Below, piece after piece: positions 55,026-64,000 of a DNA stretch of 64,000 nt (position 1 is the stretch's first letter; each line of letters begins with the position of its first letter). The translations under genes and the position numbers were made by a program. The stretch lies in NCBI GenBank assembly GCA_037953625.1, contig CM075656.1, positions 78,201,001 to 78,265,000 of the forward strand, written 5' to 3'. The stretch comes from Crotalaria pallida (lineage: Eukaryota; Streptophyta; Magnoliopsida; Fabales; Fabaceae). Under the pieces are notes generated by a model. That model did not search any database, was not told where the DNA came from, and was given only the letters and a program-made list of their open reading frames with translations.

Positions 55026-58000
55026 ATGATGACAATATTAAACCAATCATGTCTTAAATTACCATTTTACTCTCTTCTTCTAACCTTCTTCTTCCTCATC
55101 ATTTTGAAGCATGCAAACTCCGAGTCTCAGCTTCTATATGATCAAGAACATGCAGTCCTAATGAAGATAAAGCAATACCTTGAAAACCCTTCTTTCCTAA
55201 GTCACTGGACCTCATCAAACTCCTCATCACACTGTTCTTGGCCAGAGATCACTTGCACCAATGGCTCTATAACTGGATTTGCTCTTGTCAATGCTGACAT
55301 AACTCAAACAATACCACCTTTCTTATGTGACCTCAGAAACCTCACACATGTTGATTTCAACTTGAATTACATCCCTGGAGAGTTTCCAACATATCTCTAC
55401 AACTGTTCCAAGCTTGATTACTTGGACCTGTCAATGAACAACTTTGTTGGTAATTCTTTTTTTTTTTTTTTTGGTAAAATATGTACTTATATTACCCCTA
55501 GTGCAAGTCACCTTCTAGCTAGGAAGAGCTCAAACAGAAGATCAATCTGCAAAAAAAAAACACGAAATCATGAACATTTTAAACTAATTCCTACTCCCTC
55601 CGGCTCGAATTATAAACAATTTCAACCACTTTTACGCTTATTAAAGAGGTTAGTTGATTGTATTTAATGTTCTCAAATTTATAAAAAATAGAGGTATTTT
55701 AGGAAAGTAGTATTGAGAATGAAACAAAAATTAATTAAGATTACAATTTTCTAGAGATGTTTTAGGAAAGTGGCATTGGGAATGAAACAAAATTTAATAA
55801 AGTTAGTTAATTTTGCTTATATTTTAAACCAAGAGAAGTATGTTTTTTGTTGCTTATAATTCGAGCCGGAGGGAGTATATTGTTTAGATATAGATACAGC
55901 TTTTCACTAGGCCTAATTCTATTTGGAATGCATAAAGTGATCTTGTTCTTGATAATCTGTTTAGTCTCCTCAAAATACTGTCTTATGATTCTTTCTATCC
56001 ATATGCTGTGACATGTTGTTAATGTTAGAAACTTAAAATATATCTATCTTAGAATAATTTAGGATATGAAGACCTATCAGGAATTGCTTTTTCTTTTCTG
56101 ATTCATTTCCTTATTTAATTGGATTGATTATATCATTAAGATATATACAAGCAAACCTTTTTTTACGTTTGACGTGCTACGAAACACGAAATACATAAGC
56201 TTATTCAAATTGCCTTTTGTTTCTCTCTATTTTCAACAGGTAAGATACCTGACGACATTGATCGCTTGTCTAATTTGCAGTATCTTAACCTTAGTTACAC
56301 AAACTTTTCTGGTGACATTCCTGCAAGTATTGGAAGGTTTAAAGAACTTAGACATCTTCCACTTCAATATTGTTTGTTCAATGGAACTGTTCCTGATGAG
56401 ATTGGAAACTTGTCTAACCTTGAAACATTGGATTTGTCATCAAACTATGAGCTCCCTCCTTCAAAGTTGCCATTGACTTGGACCAAGTTGAACAAGTTGA
56501 AGGTCTTTCATATGTATGGCTGCAACTTGGTTGGTGAAATCCCTGAAACCATTGGAGAAATGGTGGCATTGGAGAAATTGGACATATCACAGAACAGCTT
56601 AACTGGACACATTCCAAGTGGTTTGTTCATGCTGAAGAATCTAAGCATACTCTTTCTTTCTCGAAACAGTCTTTCCGGGGAGATACCTGGTGTGGTTGAA
56701 GCTTTAAATTTGACCATTATTGATCTTTCAAACAATGATCTTACAGGGAAAATACCAGATGATTTCGGAAAGCTACAGAAGCTAACAGGCTTGGGTTTAT
56801 CTGTCAATAAGCTGTCAGGGGAGATACCAGAAAGCTTAGGCCTTCTTCCATCTCTGATTGATTTTCGTGTCCCTTTCAACAACTTGTCAGGTACTCTTCC
56901 TCCTGAGCTTGGCCGTTCATCAAAGCTAGGATCCTTCCACATTGCTTCCAATAATTTATCTGGAAGGTTGCCAGAGAATTTATGCTTTTATGGTGAGTTA
57001 CTTAATCTAACTGCTTATGACAATAATCTCAGTGGTGAGTTGCCAGAATCACTAGGGAATTGTAGCAGCCTGCTGGAGTTGAAAATTTATAATAATCAGT
57101 TTTCTGGTAACATTCCTAGTGGTCTTTGGACATCTTTCAATTTGATAAGTTTCATGGTAAGCCACAACAAGTTCACTGGTGTGCTTCCTGAAAGGCTGTC
57201 TTTGAATGTTTCTCGCTTTGAGATAAGTTACAATCAGTTTTCTGGTAGAATTCCAGCCGGAGTATCTTCCTGGACTAATGTGGTAGTGTTTGATGCAAGT
57301 AAGAATTTCTTCGATGGAAGTATTCCGCAAGAGATAACATCACTTCCCAAGTTAATAGCTCTTTTGCTTGATCAGAATCTGCTCACCGGGCCAATTCCAC
57401 CAGACATAATATCATGGAAGTCACTAGTGACTCTAAATTTGAGCCAAAACCAACTTTCAGGACAAATACCTGATGCAATTGGTCAGTTACCTGTACTTAG
57501 TCAACTTGACTTGTCAGAAAATCAATTCTCTGGCCAAGTACCTTCAAGACTTCCAAGAGTCACCAATCTCAATTTATCTTCCAATAACTTGACAGGGAAG
57601 GTACCCAATGAGTTTGAAAATTCTGCGTATGCTAGTAGCTTTTTGAACAATCCAGGTCTTTGTGCTGATACACCACTACTGAACCTTACCTTGTGTGATT
57701 CTAGCACAACTCCAAGTTCAAGCAAGGACTCATCTTGGTCTCTAGCTTTGATTGTAAGCCTGGTGGTAGTAGGATTCTTACTTGCTTGTTCAATGCCGTT
57801 GTTGATAATCAGACGCTGCAGAAAAAGAAAACAAGGATTGGACAACTCATGGAAGCTCATCTCCTTTCAAAGGCTGAGTTTCACTGAATCAAACATCGTG
57901 TCTTCAATGACAGAACATAATATTATCGGCAGTGGTGGATATGGTACGGTATACCGCGTCCCCATCAATGGTTTAGGCTATGTTGCTGTGAAAAAGATTT

Positions 58001-59057
58001 CGAATAACAGAAAGTTAGACAAGAAACTCGAGAACTCATTTCATGCAGAAGTTAAAGTATTGAGCAATATTCGTCATAACAACATTGTGAAGTTGTTGTG
58101 TTGTATCTCCAATGAGGATTCTATGCTGCTTGTGTATGAGTATCTCGAAAACCGTAGCCTGGACAGGTGGCTTCACAAGAAGAGAAAGGCTTCATCAGGT
58201 GTGTCAGGTTCGGTCCATCATGTCGTCCTTGATTGGCCAAAGAGATTGAAAATAGCCATTGGAGTTGCCCAAGGTTTGAGCTACATGCACCATGATTGCT
58301 CAACACCTATTGTTCATAGAGATGTGAAAACAAGCAACATCATTTTGGATTCTCAATTCAATGCAAAAGTTGCTGATTTTGGTCTGGCTAGGATGTTGAT
58401 CAAGCCAGGGGAACTTGAGACCATGTCACATGTTGTTGGCTCATTTGGATATATTGCTCCAGGTAAATGTCACATTGCCAAAATTATGCTTCCTCACTAT
58501 CAAATACTATATAATGTTATACCCTCTCTTTTTACATTGATGAATGCATGTCTTTTTAAATAACAAAGGAATTGAATTTTAATAGTACTATAGTAAATGC
58601 ATAACCTTTCCATTTTCTAATCTAACATTTTGATACTTGAATGGCAGAATATGTTCAAACTACAAGAGTGAGTGAAAAGATTGATGTCTTTGGCTTTGGT
58701 GTAATCCTATTGGAACTGACAACTGGCAAAGAAGCTAATAAAGGAGATGAGCACTCATCTCTTTCAGAATGGTCATGGAGCCAATTTCATGGTGGAACCA
58801 ATATAGAAGAGCTTCTAGACAAAGAAGTCATGGAGCCAAGTTACTTGGATGAAATGTGTAACGTTTTCAAACTTGGTGTTATGTGCACTTCAACACTACC
58901 AGATAGTAGACCTTCCATGAAGGAGGTCTTGCAAGTATTGCTTAGGTGTGGAGAATCATTTGCTTGTGGAGAGAGCAATACTTGCCACTATGATGTTGTT
59001 CCTCTTCTTGGAAATTCTAAAAGTGAGTGTAGGTTGGATATTGATAATGATAGCTAG
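55026..59057 (+). CDS. LRR receptor-like kinase, HSL3-like, copy 2
   Basis: Three exons are proposed: 55026-55449, 56240-58462 and 58648-59057, together 1018 codons plus stop. Signal peptide at about 1-32 (hydrophobic SLLLTFFFLIILKHA). The LRR N-cap has paired Cys (CSWPEITC), followed by about 20 LRRs to about 605 and LCADTPLLNLTLC. A membrane segment lies at about 641-663. The kinase has GSGGYGTVY, Lys in VAVKKI, HRDVKTSN (about 833), DFGLAR and APEY (split by intron 2). All catalytic residues are present. Intron 1 interrupts the LRR codon GGT in NNFVGKIPDDID, a place where copies 1 and 3 are continuous. If intron 1 were retained, a stop would truncate the receptor after about 213 residues. 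Same predicted role as copy 1. Confidence 0.9.
55450..56239 (+). other. Extra intron in copy 2 formed by inserted sequence
   Basis: 790 bp with GTAATTC at the donor and TTTTCAACAG at the acceptor. Both borders carry GGTAA (GTTGGTAATT and CAGGTAAGAT), a 5-bp direct repeat as left by an insertion. Contains a T-run, a Stowaway MITE and AT-rich sequence. Absent from the neighbouring paralogs. Confidence 0.75.
55594..55875. mobile_element. Stowaway MITE inside intron 1 of copy 2
   Basis: Termini CTCCCTCCGGCTCGAATTAT and its complement, with TA on both sides (55592-55593 and 55876-55877). 282 bp, no coding capacity. A clean Tc1/mariner-type MITE. Confidence 0.9.
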
Positions 59058-59880
59058 ATTGATTGAAAAATTATCATCCCAAGCACCTTTTTTTTCCAAG
59101 TAAGTAATATCATGTTATATATCACAGTTGTGACTAATGAACCTGGTTGTCAGTTAGTTCTAGAATTGGAGCAAGTGAAACACATCCCTAGTATAGCAGA
59201 TTTAGATTATCTGTACTCTAGAATTGGATAGAAGATGGTATAGATTAGAAGTACTTTGTAACATTATTTGTAAATGCATTTTGGTCCTTGTAGTCCTTAC
59301 CACTTTTTTCCTTTACATTTAATAATATTATAGTCCAAATCTTGAATTTTTTGAGACTGTATGCATACAAATTTTAATCATTTAATTATCATTTTAAAGC
59401 ATTTAATTAATAATTCCTCTTTTTCTTCAAATTTCTAACATGACACACTTAGCTATGTTTCATTGCTCAATCTATGATTCATCACTTAAAATATGTTGCC
59501 TCATGCATCACTCTAATTTTATTTGTAACAACTGATTTGTTATCTAAATCTAATTAAAAAATTATGAAGAGAGAAATCCTACATAATATAAAATAATGAA
59601 ATTATACAATAGATAATTAGAAAGCAGAAATTGAAACTAAGGTAATAAAAATAAGGTTTAACCTCATCTTTTGGAGCTGAAGATAAAAATCGAAAAATGG
59701 TTCAATTTCATAAAAAATAATGTATTTAGTCAAGAGAAAATTTTATTAACTTCATTTTTTCAAGAAAAATTATCTAATTAAATGTATTTGTCTTCCATAC
59801 TAAGACTCGATTATTCTAAGGCTGAAGTTAATAAAATTTATAAAAATAAGGTGTGTATATATATATATATATATATATAG
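59058..59880. other. 3' flank of copy 2, unassigned
   Basis: AT-rich, ending in a (TA)n run at about 59856-59878. No gene seen. Confidence 0.4.
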
Positions 59881-60233
59881 GGTCTTTTTATCCTATACAC
59901 CAGGTGCAGGACTTGGATTCTCTTACTTCACCTTTGATGCAGTCATTGGTGCAGTCATCAATCTCATCATTAAAAATTCATCTATCATTTTTTCTTCTAA
60001 GTTTAATTGTAAAATAAAAAGATTTTCAAGGGTCAGGGTCTCATGCAGTCAATTTTGTGACTGCAGATAATCCATTTCCCCAGGTGCATAGGTTAATCAA
60101 ACCTTAAAAAGAATGTATTTTTTGGAAATCGATACACTTGAATGAATTAAAAAATAATTATTTAGTTTTTCAATACAATTTTACCATTTATCTTCTCTTA
60201 TCTTATGCATGAGGTGTATAGGATAGAAAAACC
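59881..60233. mobile_element. MITE with GGTCTTTTTATCCTATACACC termini
   Basis: The left end GGTCTTTTTATCCTATACACC mirrors the right end GGTGTATAGGATAGAAAAACC with two mismatches. About 353 bp, no coding capacity. Flanks are TA-rich, so a target duplication cannot be judged. Confidence 0.65.
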
Positions 60234-61352
60234 GATATATATACTATATCAAATCCATTTTAATAGAATATAATATGCTAAAGAAAAGCGTCATGAAAAT
60301 AGACAAAAGACCAACATAAGTTGCGATGAGTGATAAGCAAATTGGGTCTCGAGTTCGATCCTTGTAGATGCAGAAAATTCATGTTGGAAGATTTACCTGC
60401 CATAGTCAGGCACGCAATCCGGATGTTCTCAAGTAATACTTGGAAACCAATGAAAGAAAAAGACAAAAGTGGTTGCTTCGTTGAAGCTGAAGCTATTTGC
60501 ATATTCCAATCTTCACGTAAACTGTGGGCATATATAACCTTCTTTTGACTGTATAAAGTATTTGTAGTCAATGAAAAACTATTGAAAACAAAAAAGTATT
60601 GCAACTTGTGGTGCTATAATATCTTTCTAGAATATCATATTTTATAAGTATAACAATCCACGGTGGTCCATCATCATGTGTGAACTCAATAATTTCGCTA
60701 GCTATCCCTTGGGCACACGTGAATCAAGTCAAAGTTTTGTGCTCTTGGGATGCAAACGAATTTAAATAATTGAACTAGTTGCCACTTGCGACTCTATGTT
60801 CATAGTATAATTATAGAAAAGAAGGAGGACTGATTTAAAAAATAAAAAATAAAACTTAACTAGTCCACTAAAAGCCTTCAAAGTTCACACTTGAATTTAG
60901 AGTAAAGTAAGTATCACCTGGTTGGAAGGCATAACATCAAAGTTAGTATTTTGCTCAAATCCCTCACCTAATTTTTTGGTTGGACAGTAATCCTAATTTG
61001 GAACCTTATAATTACTCGGTAATCTAACAAAAATATAAAGTTTAATGTGCAAACAGAATATGACAAAATAGGATGTAAGTTTTACAACAATCCAGTATTC
61101 AAGAGTCTTACTATGTCTTATCTGGTTCAATTTATAAAATATATCAATCATACAATAGAACTTACTCAATTATTATATGGCATTGGTTCGGATGGAATTG
61201 TAGAACTAATTAAGGTTTTTAGGAAAAGTATTCCGTTAGAAAAGGTATTTTCAAGCTCTTGCTCGATATTAATGTAATTGAAAATTGTATTATGAACTTA
61301 CATTAAGAATAAAAAAATATTCAAAAAGCTTACATTTACTTTTAGAGCCAGA
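60234..61352. other. Unassigned
   Basis: No gene supported. GAGTTCGATCCTTG near 60350 could be the B box of a decayed SINE. A 76-codon frame at 61047-61277 has no domain I recognise. Confidence 0.4.
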
Positions 61353-61368
61353 AGATGTTGTATATCAA

Positions 61369-61557
61369 CCAGTGGAAGCTGACACAAGTGGAAGGGGCTT
61401 GTGTCCCTTAAGCATGTGGTCGCGGGTTCGAGTCGTACTCGAGGCGCATGTGAATGGAGCAAGCCTTACTGGGAGCATCGCCCCCGAAAGGGCCCGACCG
61501 TGGTGCGAGGGATTAGTCACCCAGTTGCGTGGGTGGATACCTGGTTCATAAAAAAAG
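61369..61557 (+). mobile_element. tRNA-derived SINE
   Basis: Flanked by perfect 16-bp duplications AGATGTTGTATATCAA (61353-61368 and 61558-61573). B box GCGGGTTCGAGTCGTAC near 61429, A-rich 3' end. Perfect duplications suggest a fairly recent insertion. Confidence 0.85.
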
Positions 61558-61898
61558 AGATGTTGTATATCAAAAGATTGCCTAAGGTTTTGTAATTTAT
61601 TTGGGCACATTCTTTTTTGGCTCCAAGCTTAGCAAATCTCATTCAAGAAAAGTCTTAATTCATAGATGGTCTCATGTCCACTAAAAATTGGCATCAAAGT
61701 AGAATATGAAAAATGCAACTCCAAGCTTTAAAGCAAAGCCAACCATTATTACTCAATTCAATGGCTCCACACAAATTCGGTGTGCAAAATCTAGTAGCCT
61801 ACAAGACAAGTAATTGAGTTGCCTTCATACATTAGCTCCTCTTCAATGAAGTGACACACTTTTGTAAACCAGAAACAACTTAACTTATTCAAAACCAC

Positions 61899-64000
61899 AT
61901 GAAAATGCCAATTTTCTCTCTTGTCTCCTTCTTCCTCTTCTTCCTTATTACCTATGCAAACTCACAGTCTCAGTCAGTGCTCTATGATCAAGAACATGCA
62001 CTACTTCTGAGGATAAAACAATACTTTCAGAACCCTTCATTCCTCACTCATTGGAACTCATCAAACTCTTCACATTGCACTTGGCCAGAGATCTCATGCA
62101 CCAATGGCTCAGTCACTGCACTGTCTATGACCAACACCAATATCACTCAAACATTCCCACCTTTCATATGTGATCTCACAAACCTCACATACATTGATTT
62201 TCAATGGAACTACTTTCCTGGTGAATTTCCAAAATCTCTTTACAACTGCCTCAAGCTTGAGCACCTTGACCTCTCACAGAACTACTTTGTTGGTAAGATT
62301 CCTGATGATATTGATCACTTGGCTAGCCTGAGTTTTCTTAGCCTTGGTGGAAACAACTTTTATGGTGATATACCATTGAGCATTGGGAAGTTGAAGAAGC
62401 TAAAAACTCTTAAACTTAATCAGTGTCCTTTTAATGGTACTTTACCTGATGAAATTGGTAACTTGTCCAATCTTGAAACCTTGGATTTGTCCTCTTACAA
62501 CATGATCCCTCCAACAAAGTTGCCAACAAGCTGGACCAAGTTGAACAAATTGAAGGTCTTTTATATGTATGGCTCCAACTTGGTTGGTGAAATACCTGAA
62601 ACCATTGGAGAAATGGTGGCATTGAAGGAGTTGGATTTATCATTAAATGGTTTAAGTGGCCAAATTCCTAGTGGTTTGTTCAAGCTGAAGAATCTGAGCA
62701 CACTTTATATTTACAATAACAGCTTTTCTGGGGAGATACCTGCAGTGGTTGAAGCATTCAACTTGACAAACCTGGATCTTTCAGATAATAATCTCACTGG
62801 CAAAATACCAGATGATTTCGGAAAGCTCAAAAAGTTAACATACTTGGGTTTGTTTATGAATCAATTATCAGGTGAGGTACCAGAAAGCATTGGTTTTCTG
62901 CCAGCTCTGACAGATTTTGAAGTATTTGTCAACAACTTATCAGGTACTCTTCCTTTAAACTTTGGCCGGTTCTCGAAGCTTGAAACATTTCAGGTTGGAT
63001 CTAATAGTTTCACTGGAAAGTTGCCAGAGAACTTGTGCTATAATAAAAGGTTGGTTGGTTTAACTGCTTATGACAATAATCTGAATGGTGAGTTGCCAGA
63101 ATCACTAGGAAATTGCAGTAGCCTGCAAACTCTGAGAATCGAAAACAATAAGTTTTCCGGCAACATTCCTAGTGGCCTATGGACATCAATGAATTTGGAA
63201 ACATTTATGATAAATGAGAACAAGTTCACTGGCGGGCTTCCTGAAAAAATTTCTTCGAAGCTTTCAAACTTGGCCATAAGTTACAATCACTTTTCTGGTA
63301 GAGTTCCAACTGGAGTGTCTTCATGGAAAAATGTGGTGGTGTTCAATGCAAGTAACAACTTCTTCAGTGGAAGTATTCCGAAGGAGCTAACATCACTTTC
63401 ACAGTTGACAACTCTTATGCTTGATCAGAACCATCTCACAGGGCCACTTCCATCGGATATAATATCATGGAAGTCCCTAATAACTCTAAATTTGAGCCGC
63501 AACCAAATATCCGGAGAAATACCAGATGTGATCTGTCGATTACCTGCCCTTAATATATTGGACTTGTCAGAAAACAAAATCTCTGGCCAAATTCCACCTC
63601 AACTAGTCCTTACGAGACCAACCAATCTCAATTTATCTTCCAATCTTTTAACAGGGAAGATTCCAAGTGATTTTGAAAACCTTGCTTATGCTGGCAGCTT
63701 TTTGAACAATTCTGGTCTTTGTGCTGATACCAAGGCACTAAACCTTACCTTGTGCAATTCTGCTCCTCAAAGAGTAAACAATGGTTCATCTGAGTCTCAT
63801 GCTATGATCATAACCGTGGTGGTATTAGCCTCCTTACTGGTTTTGTTGTCATCATTCTTGGTGATCAGAGTTTACAGAAAAAGAAAGCAAGGGCTGCATA
63901 AGTCATGGAAGCTCACTTCCTTTCAGAGGCTCAGCTTCACAAAATCAAACATTGTTTCATCGATGACCGAACATAATATCATTGGCAGTGGCGGATATGG
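61899..64000 (+). CDS. LRR receptor-like kinase, HSL3-like, copy 3 (partial)
   Basis: The frame is open from ATG at 61899 to the window edge, 700 codons with no stop. The N terminus MKMPIFSLVSFFLFFLITYA is a signal peptide, and LYDQEHALLLRIKQYFQNPS matches the other copies. The LRR N-cap (CTWPEISC), about 20 LRRs, LCADTKALNLTLC and a membrane segment (about 635-657, IITVVVLASLLVLLSS) are present. The juxtamembrane region WKLTSFQRLSFTKSNIV leads into the start of the kinase glycine loop (GSGGYG), where the window ends. The LRR codon that is split by an intron in copy 2 is intact here (YFVGKIPDDID). The kinase and its intron lie beyond the edge. A second Met at codon 3 is an alternative start. 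Confidence 0.9.
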   Translation, partial: MKMPIFSLVSFFLFFLITYANSQSQSVLYDQEHALLLRIKQYFQNPSFLTHWNSSNSSHCTWPEISCTNGSVTALSMTNTNITQTFPPFICDLTNLTYIDFQWNYFPGEFPKSLYNCLKLEHLDLSQNYFVGKIPDDIDHLASLSFLSLGGNNFYGDIPLSIGKLKKLKTLKLNQCPFNGTLPDEIGNLSNLETLDLSSYNMIPPTKLPTSWTKLNKLKVFYMYGSNLVGEIPETIGEMVALKELDLSLNGLSGQIPSGLFKLKNLSTLYIYNNSFSGEIPAVVEAFNLTNLDLSDNNLTGKIPDDFGKLKKLTYLGLFMNQLSGEVPESIGFLPALTDFEVFVNNLSGTLPLNFGRFSKLETFQVGSNSFTGKLPENLCYNKRLVGLTAYDNNLNGELPESLGNCSSLQTLRIENNKFSGNIPSGLWTSMNLETFMINENKFTGGLPEKISSKLSNLAISYNHFSGRVPTGVSSWKNVVVFNASNNFFSGSIPKELTSLSQLTTLMLDQNHLTGPLPSDIISWKSLITLNLSRNQISGEIPDVICRLPALNILDLSENKISGQIPPQLVLTRPTNLNLSSNLLTGKIPSDFENLAYAGSFLNNSGLCADTKALNLTLCNSAPQRVNNGSSESHAMIITVVVLASLLVLLSSFLVIRVYRKRKQGLHKSWKLTSFQRLSFTKSNIVSSMTEHNIIGSGGY

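Noticed and set aside
60310..60420. Possible SINE with B box GAGTTCGATCC
   Set aside because: A box, tail and flanking duplications could not be identified.
61047..61277. Possible transposase fragment
   Set aside because: 76 codons without recognisable motif; similarity to hAT-type proteins could not be supported.
1..64000. CRISPR arrays, operons, bacterial-type sites
   Set aside because: The sequence is plant nuclear DNA; repeats are transposons and microsatellites, and no spaced identical repeats of CRISPR type occur.

Overview
The window is nuclear DNA of a flowering plant, most likely a papilionoid legume. It is AT-rich, with split genes carrying GT-AG introns, and it is dense in nested plant transposons: a SIRE-like Ty1/copia element, a Tat/Ogre-type LTR element, Helitron ends, Stowaway and Mutator MITEs, TRIMs and tRNA-derived SINEs. 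The legume placement rests on general familiarity with the gene and repeat families, not on a search.

Layout. 0.5-1.2 kb: a frameshifted CbbX-type AAA ATPase pseudogene (minus), cut off next to a probable solo LTR (1.2-2.9 kb). 5.65-20.75 kb: a non-autonomous minus-strand Helitron sitting inside an (AAT)n microsatellite. It holds a ~200-bp tandem array, and that array was in turn split by a 10.4-kb LTR retrotransposon with a 5-bp target duplication. The retrotransposon has no recognisable gag-pol; in antisense it carries a four-exon plant-mobile-domain (PMD) gene. 21.1-22.0 kb: an oppositely oriented fragment of the same tandem-repeat family. 22.2-22.8 kb: an intact intronless TIM17 gene, the only clear housekeeping gene. 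25.8-27.2 kb: an inverted-repeat element carrying a glutathione S-transferase fragment, then a PPR fragment. 29.0-30.1 kb: a LINE reverse-transcriptase remnant. 30.3-39.9 kb: a SINE split by a 9.4-kb SIRE-like copia element whose LTRs are nearly identical but whose gag-pol is broken many times. 39.9-45 kb: MITEs and SINEs.

45.1-64 kb: a tandem cluster of three LRR receptor-like kinase genes in the same orientation. They resemble subfamily XI HAESA-LIKE receptors, with HSL3 the nearest Arabidopsis type by memory. Copy 1 (1010 codons) and copy 2 (1018 codons after splicing) look intact; copy 3 runs open off the right edge. They share a kinase-domain intron at the APE motif. Copy 2 has an extra intron inside its LRR region, carrying a Stowaway MITE, at a site where copies 1 and 3 are continuous. 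The spacers hold a Mutator MITE, a TRIM nested in an inverted-repeat element, and SINEs.

The likely functional genes are TIM17 (mitochondrial protein import) and the receptor kinases (cell-surface peptide perception). Nearly everything else is transposon or gene debris.
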